From the NCBI GenBank assembly GCA_934047225.1, contig OW203990.1, positions 25,523,045 to 25,587,044 of the forward strand: DNA of 64,000 bases. Reading direction: 5' to 3'. Position 1 is the first letter of the stretch, and every line of letters starts with the position of its first letter. The stretch is from Ypsolopha sequella. Taxonomy: Eukaryota; Arthropoda; Insecta; Lepidoptera; Ypsolophidae. This document shows positions 1 through 10,449 of this stretch, one piece after another. The notes beneath the pieces are model-generated. The model ran no database searches and was not told the DNA's origin. It saw only the letters and a list, made by a program, of their open reading frames with translations. A program made the position numbers and the translations under genes.

Positions 1-400
1 TTGTTTAACCATGTCAGACGCCTATATGGTGATGGTGGTCTGAACAACTCTGACACCTCTAGATTTGCCTTAAACAACAAGAAGAAGACGATCACATTAT
101 TCACTTCTACAAATAAAGTCTATCTGTCTGTATATTCGCTTGTAATTTGAGACCGAACAAACGAACAAACACTGAGACAGACGTAGCCAAAAGAGAAGAT
201 TGTAAACTTAGCGAGCATCAATCATGACTGTACTCGTTTCATCGAATAGTGAGTCTGTAATCAAATCAGTATCGTATATAGAGGGTGTTTCACGCCCGTT
301 GGGGTTTAATCAACGCCGATGACTGATGAGAGGTAGGGCTGCACCGGATCTTTGATAAAAATCATGCTGTGTTATTGTAAACTTAACATGCTATCATCAA
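1..400. other. No recognised feature
   Basis: AT-rich sequence without a convincing reading frame, splice-site pair or repeat structure that I can identify. Confidence 0.4.
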
Positions 401-670
401 TATACAAGGTGACTTTTTGATCATCGTCCAAATTCATACTGGTGGCTTGGTAAGTGATCAGTATCATGGATCAATAACAATTTTGGTGAAATTCGTAAAA
501 TGAAATTTCAACTCCCCATAGTGATTCACTCGGGACTGGAACTGAATTTCTATGGGAAGCCGAAATTTCATTTTACAAATTTCACAAAAATTGTTACTGA
601 TCCAAGATACTGATCACTTATCAAGCCTCCAGTATGAATTTGGACGATGATCAAAAAGTCACCTTGTATA
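401..670. repeat. Foldback (palindromic) element, about 270 bp
   Basis: The left arm starting TATACAAGGTGACTTTTTG is repeated as its reverse complement at the right end (CAAAAAGTCACCTTGTATA). The arms are about 115 bp and match with few differences, leaving a loop of about 40 bp. This is the form of a palindromic MITE. No coding capacity is visible. TA on both sides would fit a TA-targeting element, but the target duplication is not certain. Confidence 0.8.
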
Positions 671-1360
671 TCCTAAGTCTATGTTACCGACTGAATGACC
701 CTGCTTACATAAGTAACAAAAAAATAAAATAAATGAAATAAAAAATATCTGCTATTATTAGTGCAACAATTTTGTTGAGAAAATTATAGAATAAAATTAA
801 TCAATAAACAAAATACCCGTAATACAACGCAACCAGTCACAAAACAAGATTTTTATCCACTTGTAGTTTCAATATAAACAGTACAAAAATATTTCAAAGC
901 CATATAAGGACTACCTCACCAATCTATTTACATGCAGATATCAAGCTCGGCAGACTAAAATGAGCTTTTGAGGAGGCAAAGATGGCGTCAAAATCGTACA
1001 CAGCTTCCCTTTGTAGCTTTTGGAAACAGCGTGAGTTGGCATATATTTGGAGTTGTAAATTGGGTAAATTGTCGTTGTACATCCAAAATAACTATGATTT
1101 AAGCAGCCAAAGTTTTCAAACTAAAGACTGTAATGAATTTTCGCGAAAGGTTTGTTGTCTATTGCTTTTGCTTACATAATGCATATTCACGAGTGTGTGT
1201 ATGAGACACAGAACTATAAGAAATCAGAATTAATTTATAAGACAATGTTTTTGACAACTGCGGCGAATTTTTCCAAAATTGTGAAAGTTACTTTTACTAA
1301 ATTAAGGTGCATATCACAAAAATGGTGCATACAACAAAGTTTGTATAGGAAATTTTCACT
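671..1360. other. No recognised feature
   Basis: Two short open frames (982-1179 and 1152-1364) have no recognisable motif and low-complexity AT-rich composition. I do not support them as genes. Confidence 0.4.
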
Positions 1361-1549
1361 CTAGGGTAGACATTGGTATCGATTCGGCATAACACGTCTT
1401 AACTTATTTGCCAGGACTAACCTTATTTTAAGCGTCTTGTCTTTTTCTTTCTTTATCGAAAAGACAAGGACAGAACGCTTAAATTTAGTTTAGTCCTGTC
1501 AAATAAGTTAAGATGTGCTCCACCGAATTGGTACCATTGTCTACCCTGG
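1361..1549. repeat. Foldback element, about 190 bp
   Basis: The left arm from CTAGGGTAGACATTGG through AACTTATTTG is matched in reverse complement by the right arm ending CCATTGTCTACCCTGG. The arms are about 85 bp with a very short loop (around 1449-1457). It is a near-perfect hairpin of MITE type, non-coding. Confidence 0.8.
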
Positions 1550-2245
1550 CGTCACACATTTTTTTTTTCAAAGTGATATTTAAATTTTTTCATATTTTTT
1601 TCATTGTTGTTCTTGACCAATTCTTTGGCAAAAAGTTCTGTGCACTACACTTACCACATAACTTACTGATGAAAAATTCTGCCAAAGAAACATGACACCC
1701 TAATGCTGGACCCTAGGAACCCTCTGTAAATATTGCATGGGCAAATATAAGGAATATTATTTCTCGTAAAAGATAATAAAACAAACATTTTTAAATTCTC
1801 AGTAGTAAAAATTATTTTTATTTAATAAAAATAAGTTTGTAAAATATTTAAAATACGCCGTAGACATCGATGACTTAAACTTTTAAAATTAACACTTTAA
1901 TCTTCCCATGGGAAAGCAGAGGACCTTGAGGAAGAATGGCTGATGGTTTTTAGAAAGGCTCTAATACCTTTCATGGGCCTAGTCAAGGGTCTGTACGATA
2001 AACACAATTGATTTATATATTTCTTATATAATATATAGACATGTAGAAAGTTCGTCATATGAGTTTATTATTTTCACTCAGCGGCTTAAGCTGCTGACAA
2101 TCATTGTAAATAAATAATTACTGACTATTTGTCAGCACAATATTAGATAAAGTATAAACATTGAAAAAGTATTTATAAATATTTTTTGTTGAACACAAGG
2201 TTGTGATTGTTTAATGTGTTAGTTTAAAATAATAGTAGTTTATGC
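1550..2245. other. No recognised feature
   Basis: AT-rich, no supported gene or repeat. Confidence 0.4.
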
Positions 2246-2346
2246 TACAAGGGCGAAAAAGAATAAATTACGAGGACGATTTAAAACACGAGCGTAGCGA
2301 GTGTTTTAAACGTAACCGAGTAATTTATTGCTCTTACGCCCGTGTA
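2246..2346. repeat. Short foldback repeat
   Basis: The arm ACAAGGGCGAAAAAGAATAA and the reverse complement of the right end (ACACGGGCGTAAGAGCAATA) pair across a core containing AACACGAGCGTAGCGAGTG. Imperfect arms of about 43 bp. The core GAGCGTAGCGAG looks like a motif common in moth repeats; that is from memory, not searched. Confidence 0.55.
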
Positions 2347-2545
2347 TCATACTACGTTTTTTAATGCATAGTGTGAGGAAATAAAACAAATATAATCTTA
2401 TGAACTTTAAATTATGATTGGCTGAAAAGGACTGTATCCAGAGCCGTTAAACAGTGGAAAAAAGTATAACATTTTCGGTACACAGGAAAGGCTGCAGGTT
2501 AGCCAACCATTGTATATAAATAAAAAAAAAAAACATAAAAATAAA

Positions 2546-2625
2546 GCCCTAGGGCAAAATAATCGACTTTCTCTTCGGTTTTGATGCATAAAAAGTGGGC
2601 CTTTACGAGCACTTGCATTGAAAAA
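2546..2625 (-). repeat. Dispersed repeat, copy 1 (pair at 63921-64000)
   Basis: The segment GCCCTAGGGCAAAATAATCG through the GGGCCTTTACGAGCAC block is found in reverse complement at the last 80 bases of the window. Similarity is high. The repeat continues past the window end there, so its full length is unknown. Confidence 0.7.
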
Positions 2626-3128
2626 TAAATAAAATAAAAGTAGGTCCGTTATTTAATTTTTTTATATTACTATTATTCTGTTCTATAGTGCAGTCTTATT
2701 GTTGATTTGATAACTTAAACCACAAAAGGAAAGGGAACTGGTATTTTCGTACAGAGGTAGACACGTTTCACATCCCTAAATGGGCTCGGGGCTGAATAGA
2801 CCTGTATGACTTATTGATCCACTCGTATCGTACAGTTTCAAAGCGGTAATCTCTACGGAGTCAAGTTGTGTTGGTTTAGGTATATAATTCATGCTATTTG
2901 ATCAAATATTTGAATTGTGTATTGTTTTGTTTCGATACTGGCTTTTGCTCGATTCGTCAAACGCGTTGAATACTGATTTCCAAATGTGTTATAAAAACGT
3001 ATACTTACTAACATTGGCTGTTGCTAAGTAATTTAATACCAAGCAATAACTTGGGCTTTTATATAAAGGCTATAAGGTAGGCAAAGATATATATGTTTTT
3101 CTTTTTTCATTAACCTGAATTCCTGCTA
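2626..3128. other. No recognised feature
   Basis: No supported gene or repeat in this stretch. Confidence 0.35.
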
Positions 3129-3625
3129 TCTTGTATTTTCTTATCCCTTGGTTAAAGTAGATATAAGTAATTTGATGTATAGTATAAGTTTATGTTAAAA
3201 AAAAAGACATGATCTTGCCAAGTTTCTTGCCCGTTCTTCTTAGCAAGACTAATCGAATGGGCGGAGGTAGGCATGTATTTATATATGTAACCTATTACTA
3301 TGTAGTATATAGGATGGGATTTGGTCGGCCGCCTGGATTCGTGCTGGGGGCTCGGTTGGTGATCATTGAACCTTGTTCCTGGTCCCTGGCCGGGTCTCCG
3401 GTATGGGTTTGGGCGGTTGATTGGATTTCACCTTGTATAATAATATTTTACCTATAATTTTAATCGTATATATATTGCTACATAAATTAAATGAACATTT
3501 AATCTTAAGTAGTTCATGTACATTTATTATTTTATTACATATATTTTTATAAGATTAAAATTTGACTTGTGAAACGTGTATTATATATACCTACTTTGCA
3601 AAATAAACTTTGAATTTTGAATTTT
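3129..3625 (+). mobile_element. LINE-like 3-prime end, copy 1
   Basis: About 490 bp closely matching 23858-24360, including AAGTTTCTTGCCCGTTCTTC, the GGGATTTGGTCGGC block, and a tail of AAATAAACTTTGAATTTTG. The short TTGAAT-type tail after an AATAAA and the 5-prime-truncated look fit a non-LTR retrotransposon 3-prime UTR. The small open frame inside (3209-3457) is shared by both copies but differs at its end, so I do not treat it as a gene. The clade is not determined. Confidence 0.65.
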
Positions 3626-4294
3626 TTGAAATACTTAATACCTCAAAATATTACGCAGCGAAGTAAACAGCAATATTTCTAATAATAATTTATGTAAACA
3701 TATGACTTCCTTACAATATTATTATATATTAGCATTTTAACGTGGTTTCATCCACGTGAATATAGTAAATGACTATATGAAGTGCTGGCCCCAGGTTTTC
3801 CTGTCGCCTAGCCTAGCTATTTTGATTAACGCAATCTTTTCATGTTGATTTTAACAGTCTCGTGACAGTAATTAAAAAAATGCTCGATTCTGTCTGAGCA
3901 CAATAAAATGGTAAGATTTTGTAAAAAAGAAAGTACTTCTAGAGCTCATGACTCTCCCTAAGTTTACGAAGCGTGAAAAATAGTTGACACGGCCTGCAGT
4001 CGCGACAAAAACAGCAATTACGGTCATTAAGTAATATAAACTGTTTATTTCAAGTCTCTGCAGGCAAAACTATCGACAGGAACCGGACGCATGTCGAATT
4101 CGCTTCTGATTTCAGTCGATAGTTTGACGGTAGACTACAAAATATCTTTGAAATTACATTTTTATTTCTTATCACCGAAATCGGTAGTATAGCTATAGCT
4201 ATTTTTGTCAAGACTGCAGGCTCTGATACACAGAAGCAGACGTTAGCAATTCCGAAACCAATACAACCCGTATTTATTAAGTTTTATTTATTTA
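3626..4294. other. No recognised feature
   Basis: AT-rich, no supported gene or repeat. Confidence 0.35.
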
Positions 4295-4870
4295 ATCATA
4301 TGGCTTATAAAAGTTTACAAGTCGTTCATAATATTATTGGGGATGTCTTTAGCCATTCAGCTGCGTCTTCTGTAAGGACGAATAGGTCAGAAATATTTCC
4401 ATTAAACTTTCGGGTTGGGCATTCTCGGATGATGTGGCCCACATTTTGCACCTCGGCACCGCAGTCGCAGGCTGGTGATGTTCTCCACCCACATCGGTGC
4501 ATGTACTCTCCGGTACGACCATGGCCGCAACGGAGCCGTTTAGAAGGCACCAGGATCTACGGGGAAGAGTGAACCCTTCTGGTTTCTTTGTGGGATCAAT
4601 GATGGTAGTGCCCAGATTTGGAGGAGGATTGGTCTGCCATTCCTTTCTCCAGGATTCAGGGATGCCGATGTTGTCCTGTAGAAGACATTCTGCGGTCTGT
4701 GATGGTGGATGTCTCGACTTCAAGCGATTCGCTGTAGGGTGGAAGAACTCATTATATGCTGGTAGGCTAGGGTTTGCTAGGATATTATTATTCATTTTCA
4801 AGTTTCAACTTCAAACAGAAAAGCAAAGTATTTCACAGTCGCAACGGAACGTGGTTAGAGGGAGCAATAA
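4295..4870 (-). pseudogene. Degenerate non-LTR retrotransposon C-terminus
   Basis: On the minus strand two overlapping frames encode parts of one protein. The upstream part (to about 4550) ends around EGFTLPRRSW. The downstream part (4326-4550) carries LRCGHGRTGEYMHRCG followed by CDCGAEVQNVGHIIRECP. A cysteine/histidine cluster of this kind after an arginine-rich stretch is typical of the C-terminal end of jockey/I-type LINE reverse transcriptase ORFs. The frame change near 4550 shows decay. The rest of the element is missing. Confidence 0.6.
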
Positions 4871-4889
4871 ATAAGGGTTTAGGTTGGAG

Positions 4890-5595
4890 GTATAAAACAC
4901 ACCATTCATCCGCCGCCAGTGGTCTCCTCCGCTGTGGGTGCCGAGGAACTCGCGTTATTGTCGTCGCAGTTCGCCGAGGAAAGACTATCAATTCGCGGTG
5001 AGCCTTATCGTCGAACTTCGGGCACACGAACACAATACACGCTTTTTAGGGAATGTAGGTTATTAACCTCACAGTGTTTTCTTTTACCGTCAGCAAGTAT
5101 GCAAATATTATGCATATATTCAGTAGCGTATTTACCCTAGGGCCAAAAGGGCCATGGCCCGGGGCGACATTCTGTGAGAGGCGGCGGCGCAAGCTGCACC
5201 TCGCGCTCAGCTTTGGGTGCCTTTCATAATCAATTGTTAACTAATCTTTTAATTAGATATATAGCTTTTTGACAATAAAGTTTCTTGTATATTAAAAAAA
5301 TAATTGAATAAATGGTGTTTATTACTTTGCATGTCCTTTTGAGTTTTTTGATTAATTATCATCATTCTCAGCCTAAAGCAACACGCTGTTGGATTTTATT
5401 TTATTTTATAATTGAAATGTTTTTGCTTTTTTCTCGTTCATTTATGGGGCGGCAAACCTTACAGGCCCAGGGCGCCAAATCTTAAAATATTTCACTGCAT
5501 ACATTCTGAAAAAATTATTGGTGCATGCTTGACCGGCAGGATTAGAACCCGGGTCTCAAGATTAGGAGTCCGGCATCCTACTGACTGACCAACTG
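4890..5595 (-). mobile_element. tRNA-derived SINE, minus strand, interrupted
   Basis: Read on the minus strand, the right end has a tRNA-like head: an A-box-like region near 5570 and a B box GGGTTCTAATCC around 5537. The body runs to the left (TTATCGTCGAACTTCGGGCA, AGCAAGTATGCAA) and resembles 51608-51920. The body is split by the insertion at 5121-5497. The left boundary is approximate. Confidence 0.6.
5121..5497. mobile_element. hAT-like non-autonomous element inserted in a SINE
   Basis: The ends are CAGTAGCGTATTT and ..TTTCACTG. The flanks CATATATT (5113-5120) and CATACATT (5498-5505) are 8 bp long and differ by one base. An 8-bp target duplication plus CAGTGGCG-type termini is the signature of hAT elements. 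Inside there is GC-rich sequence (GGGCCATGGCCCGGGGCG) but no transposase frame. It lies within SINE sequence and is therefore younger than that SINE copy. Confidence 0.65.
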
Positions 5596-5599
5596 CTGA

Positions 5600-6213
5600 T
5601 TTTATTATAATATGAGGTCATTTTGAGGTGATAATGGCTCAAAAAAGAGTAATTTTGGCCAAAAACAAAATGTCATGCTTTTATGGCTTAAAATTGTAGA
5701 TCATGGGCTTAATTCTGGTAGCGTTTACTATTCTAGTAAATTATGTTAACATCTTAAAACTGGTTAATAGTGCCCGAACAATTTTATTATTACCTCATTT
5801 ATTTTCGAAAGAATATTACATATAAATGTATGTTTTTATTGTATTCTCAACTTTTCTTCTTTTTAAGCACTACCCTACGTTTTCCACAACGCCCCAGGTT
5901 AACTGGAAGAAAATGCTAAATAGCATTAAGTTCGCCTCTGTACAGACATAACTTGTTATTGTACAATGAATTATTTTTTATTTATTATTTACCGATAGAA
6001 AAAACTAAAAAACAATAATTTGAGATGTCATATTTTGATTTATGCGTATTGTGACGATTTTTTCCTAGTGAAACCGTCCAAGGAGTTTCTGATCAGTATG
6101 AGACCAGAAACAAGCCTAAATGAAACTTTTACCATTTTAGTATTTCACACAAAGCGACTTGGGTTAAAGTTGAAAATGTATGGGAACAAAAAACGAAGCC
6201 GGATCTCCTGGAT
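5600..6213. other. No recognised feature
   Basis: AT-rich, no supported gene or repeat. Confidence 0.35.
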
Positions 6214-6708
6214 TAAGGGGCTTCACAAGCAAAACTGCGTTTACAGACGTTTTTAAATTGGTTTAAACTTTCTATATGAATATTACAAAACTTTGGAAAA
6301 AATATATCACACATATTGACCCATGTCCCGTAATTGTGATGTTTTAAAATTTTAAAACATTTTATCGACAACGAGAAAATAAATACCTTTAATAACCTTT
6401 CAAATGCTTTAAAAAACTGATAAATAGTTTAAACTTTTTAAATTCAAAAGAGACAAGGTTAAAACTTATACACACACACACGAGCAATACAAAAATCTAA
6501 CACAATGATGTTTAAAACTTTTAAATATCAAACTTAACACATGTAAAAAGCATTATTTTCGCTATTTTGCGCTACCCGGCGACACAGTGATCGTCGTAAC
6601 AGCCACTTTGCAATGCACTCTGACATGAACGTTATTTCTATTTCGTTATTGTCGATATTTGTATAGACATATTTCGAGCTGCTAATTTAACTTACTGAAA
6701 CCTCTTAA
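6214..6708 (+). mobile_element. MITE family A, diverged copy
   Basis: The right half (TCGTAACAGCCACTTTGCAA, ATGAACGTTATTTC, TCGAGCTGCTAATTT) matches the copies at 21230-21703 and 57341-57797 and, in reverse, 62943-63434. TTAA occurs at the proposed right end (6705-6708) and at TTAAGGGGCTTCAC on the left. The left half is too diverged for a firm boundary. Confidence 0.5.
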
Positions 6709-6765
6709 TTCGGCTTCATAAATCAAAATCGCCTAGTACCAAAGGTTACTCTGAGTCTCATATTC

Positions 6766-7188
6766 TTAAGGGGGTATATCGTCAAAATCGACACTTTTTG
6801 AAGTTATTTATCTGCTGTTCAAACCAAGTCCCAAGTTAAATACATTAGTATAACAATTTTGGGACCTTTTTCTAGATTCTGGACTATCAGAAACGCGATT
6901 GGAGGAATTTCACTCGATAGAAATAATTAATGGAATGTAGTCTAAATTTACACTTTTTTGATATTCTGACAAATTGGAATAGCATACAGACTTCAAAATT
7001 ATTTATTTAGATGGCTTTTAACAATACCTAAATTACTGGTTATTGAAATTTTCGTAGCTATTTTAGTTAATTTTGTATTAATTTAAAACCGACTTTTTGT
7101 CAATTTTCCCCGGTTCCGTCCTTCTCGCACTGCGAATCTTTCCGCTTGGAGTAACGGGGACTTTTGCACGGACGATATATCACCTTAA
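6766..7188 (+). mobile_element. MITE family B, 423 bp, TTAA-flanked
   Basis: Ends TTAAGGGGGTATATCGTC and GACGATATATCACCTTAA give terminal inverted repeats of about 15 bp inside a TTAA duplication. The copy at 62524-62946 has exactly the same length (423 bp) and is clearly homologous throughout (for example AGAAACGCGATTGGAGGAAT). A TTAA target is used by piggyBac and Kolobok elements; which applies is not resolved. No coding frame. An internal part of this family is the apparent source of the satellite at 38.7-40.3 kb. Confidence 0.75.
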
Positions 7189-8836
7189 GAGAGTTTGGTG
7201 GACTATTCATTCTTCAATCTTGACCAGGGGATTTCGGTCCATATTGACACATTCCCACTGCGACACAATTTTAATTTGCCATAATCCCATATTGTTACTT
7301 TGTCAAATGTACACTCACGTTAAATGAAATCAATAGAAGTTTTAAGGTTGAATGTCCCTTTGCCCACTGAAATCCACTGAAAAGATCACTGACATTCATG
7401 TCAGAGAGGATCGCACTGCTAAATAGAAAACACAGAAAAACACATTAGAAAACACATTTATCAATTAATGTTGTTAATTTGACGGTAAAACAAAGGTATT
7501 CTAATACAAATTTTGAAAAACTGGTAATAAGTACGACTTAAATACGCTCCAATCTGCCAGCCCTGATTACTTTACTTTTAGAAGAAGCATGACATCGATC
7601 GGTGGACCCTCTTAAAGTCTTTGTTTAGTCAGATAAACCAGGTAATTAAACCAGATATATTGATTATAATAAAAAATTTGAATCGCTATATCCGTAGCAA
7701 TCAAGTTTAAACCAGATTAGACAAATTTTTGTTTAATAGCGCACAGATGAAAGGTTGGCCAAAAAAATTAAACGGTCATTTTGAAATATAAAACTTCCAG
7801 GCTGTAAATCTGACCGAAACTTGGATCGTGATTAGTGAACCCTTATCTACCTATATCGATCTACCTAGGTTTACTTCTAAAAAACGAGTTTCAGTCAAAT
7901 TAAACCGACCTTATGGAATCCATTTTGTATCGTATCAAATACACAACCACTCACGAGAAAGCTTCATTGTGCAATTGTGAGTGGATTTCTTCAACCCGAG
8001 CGGCATGCTCGTTGACTTCCGAATACACTGAAACAGGAGCTATACACAGTCATCGATGGAACGAAACATATTGTAGCTGTATGAAAACTCGTCGCGGATA
8101 AAGAACGCTGGACTAGAATTTCCAATCAAGACTGGAATGAAAGGATGGTTTTGTCTATGCTTTTTTATTTTAACTGCCGTCGTCAGCCCATTGTAGAATT
8201 GAACATATCATGATCTGCCTAGGCATTACATGAATTCTGTTAAAACTGCAGGGGCCGCCTTACCCCGCTCCGCTTCGCTCGGCTCTTCAAAGTTTACATG
8301 TGAACCAAATACGCTCCTCTTCGCTCCGCTTGTCGTCACACTTAGTTTTGACTTTTAGTTGAAAGAATTTAGATTTCTTACTTTTGCCTACGACATATCT
8401 TTTGCCGTGAGTATACCGTACGTCCGTTGACCATGGCTTTCAAAAAATTCAAAAATTCTGGCTGGTAGGAGATTTCTACTCAAATCAGATACATTACTCC
8501 CAAAGTAATAATGCGCATAGAAATCTTCGCCACTGTTCGGCAAAGTCCGTATTTCCTTACACTTTCTATACAATCAATAAGGTCACGTGGTGCGTGCGGT
8601 CGCTTGGCTATAGATAGAACTAAACAAAATTACTGAAAATCTGCTCAATTAAGTGCGTAGATATTGCAATGAACTATTTTTAAATAGCATGGTTTCCGTA
8701 GATAACGTCTTTGACGAGCTAAAATTTTAACTTTTGCTAAAAACGGCCGCTTTCTTTTGTAAATAATTGGTCTTTACATTTGAAATTGCCTAAATTTTCT
8801 CAAGATTCATGAGTTCATAATTCCTGTAATTCAATA
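7189..8836. other. No gene seen; GC-rich moth-type repeat motif at 8250-8340
   Basis: Mostly AT-rich. A patch near 8250-8340 reads CCGCTCCGCTTCGCTCGGCT, with a related patch in the opposite orientation at 62430-62520 (GACGAGCGGAGCGAGGATTG). No protein-coding frame is supported. A minus-strand frame of 61 residues (8388-8573) shows no recognisable motif. Confidence 0.4.
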
Positions 8837-8841
8837 GCTAT

Positions 8842-9306
8842 TGTTCGCGCCACTTCTTGTGGCTCTCATACTGCGGGGTAGTTGTGAATTAATATTTTCA
8901 ACTGTCATTTTCGCTGCATCTCCACCCGCTTAGTTTTGGACGCAAATCAATCAGTCGTCAATCAGAAGCCTTTCACGCCGGAGGTATACGCTGATTGTCA
9001 TTCGACTAGGTCCTACCTCGACCCTACCGCCCGCCATTTTGAGATCGCACCCGCTGTGCGCCTCATTTTCATCTATTACTATTACGAAGAAGATTAGCCG
9101 AGAAGAGCGCAACCAGGCACGAAGAGGAAGAAGAAAACCATCTTGGAGAACACCAGAGACTTGGTGGCTCAGGCGAAGCGTGGTTTGTGGTGCATGCAGC
9201 TCCTTCCCAAGGTCAGATCTTTCATCTTCGTAATTATTTCTCTTCACTTCCCGCTATTTTTAAAACCTATGGTGATACAAAGCACTGCCGTCATATCGCG
9301 TGCTCA
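8842..9306 (+). repeat. 5-prime LTR of the BEL/Pao element
   Basis: Begins TGTTCGCGCC and ends TCGCGTGCTCA (TG..CA termini). It has the same sequence as 15201-15665. It should contain promoter and polyadenylation signals, but I cannot place a TATA box with confidence. A 98-residue antisense frame lies in each LTR; it has no recognisable motif. Confidence 0.95.
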
Positions 9307-9311
9307 TTTTT

Positions 9312-9331
9312 TGGCCATTCGAGCCGGATCT
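9312..9331 (+). promoter_or_regulatory. Primer-binding site, probably tRNA-Tyr
   Basis: TGGCCATTCGAGCCGGATCT starts five bases after the 5-prime LTR. Compared from memory with the 3-prime end of insect tRNA-Tyr, about 17 of 20 positions match (the TTCGAGCCGGAT core is intact). The tRNA assignment is inference; the TGG start and position are as expected for a PBS. Confidence 0.6.
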
Positions 9332-9792
9332 AGATCCATTTTAGGCCCTTTGATCTGCGATCTATAACCATTTTTTGGTATTTCCAACCGCTATCTTCAT
9401 GTTCTTTGTCTAAAGAACACGTGAATTCCGCTCTAATTTTCACTCTGCCCGCAGTATTACCCCGCATTCCCGCTCTTATTTGCATTATCTATGCATTAAA
9501 ACCCCGCATTCGTCAAAATATTAGTGATTCCATTTCCTATATACTGGAAATTATAAATTATCTACAGTGAAATACGCCATTCTGTTAATTTATCCGCTGC
9601 GATTATACCATTTGATCATTTCACAGAAAATATTATCTGCCTACCTGCTAATTCTTAATATTATCGAGAGGTACTCGTACACAGGTTCGTCCGCCGCCCG
9701 TGTTATCTCTAACTCATTAGCATTATTCTATGTTGTAGTCAGTATAAAACTTTCAATAGTTCTGGTACTTGCCTAACTTTGTACTATATAAC

Positions 9793-10449
9793 ATGCCAAA
9801 TTCCGCAGAAGCTGCAAAATTAAAGATGTCGTATAGTTTAAAGAAGCTTAAAAATAAAAGGCAAGAATTGTTTAATCGCCTTCAGAGAGTTTATGACTTT
9901 TCTAAAACCGCTTTAGAGGATGTTTCTTCGGCAGAATTGTTTATGGCCAATGTCGAAACTTTGGATACTGTACGCTCAGAAATTCATGTAATCATAGATG
10001 AAATTAATGACACAGAGGTATTGATAAATCCTAATTTTGAACCAAATTATCAAAGTTGGTCAGCTTTTGAGGATCTTTACTCCCATTGCAAATACATCAA
10101 CCGGAAGTTATCACATTCTTCGAAATCGGCTGACTCTAAAGTTAAAGCTCCACTTGACATGGAATGTCCCAAAAAACCTACTATCAAGCTTCCAAAACTG
10201 GAACTCGTTGGTTTTTCTGGTGAAGCTACTATGTGGCCAACATTCTATGAAACATTTAAAACCACGATTCACGATAATCCGGACTTGACCGACAACGAAC
10301 GAGTACAATACCTGATGGGTAAACTTTCTGGCCGGGCACTTTCGATTTGTTCTGGAATCACACCGAACGCAACTAACTACGACATAATCTGGAAAACACT
10401 CGTTTCTACTTTTCAAGACTCGCGTAGTTTAGCCACTACTTATGTTTGA
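9793..10449 (+). CDS. BEL/Pao Gag, N-terminal part (frame ends early)
   Basis: The structural protein of the retrotransposon, forming the particle that packages its RNA. ATG at 9793 is the first good start; the frame is open a few codons upstream without ATG. The protein begins MPNSAEAAKL and continues through a helical region with LPKLELVGFSGEATMWPTFY-type sequence typical of BEL Gag (KLPxxxLPxFSG..xxWxxFxxxF). It stops at TGA 10447-10449, within capsid sequence, whereas BEL elements usually have one long gag-pol frame. The rest of Gag, including its cysteine/histidine region, lies in the next frame from 10442. So a one-base change near 10440-10450, or less likely a programmed shift, separates them. 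Confidence 0.85.
   Translation: MPNSAEAAKLKMSYSLKKLKNKRQELFNRLQRVYDFSKTALEDVSSAELFMANVETLDTVRSEIHVIIDEINDTEVLINPNFEPNYQSWSAFEDLYSHCKYINRKLSHSSKSADSKVKAPLDMECPKKPTIKLPKLELVGFSGEATMWPTFYETFKTTIHDNPDLTDNERVQYLMGKLSGRALSICSGITPNATNYDIIWKTLVSTFQDSRSLATTYV

Noticed and set aside
3209..3457. 82-residue frame repeated at 23938-24168
   Set aside because: Part of a dispersed LINE-like 3-prime end; the reading frames diverge and the sequence is not coding-like.
8951..9247. 98-residue antisense frame in each LTR (also 15310-15606)
   Set aside because: Its perfect conservation only reflects identical LTRs; no recognisable domain.
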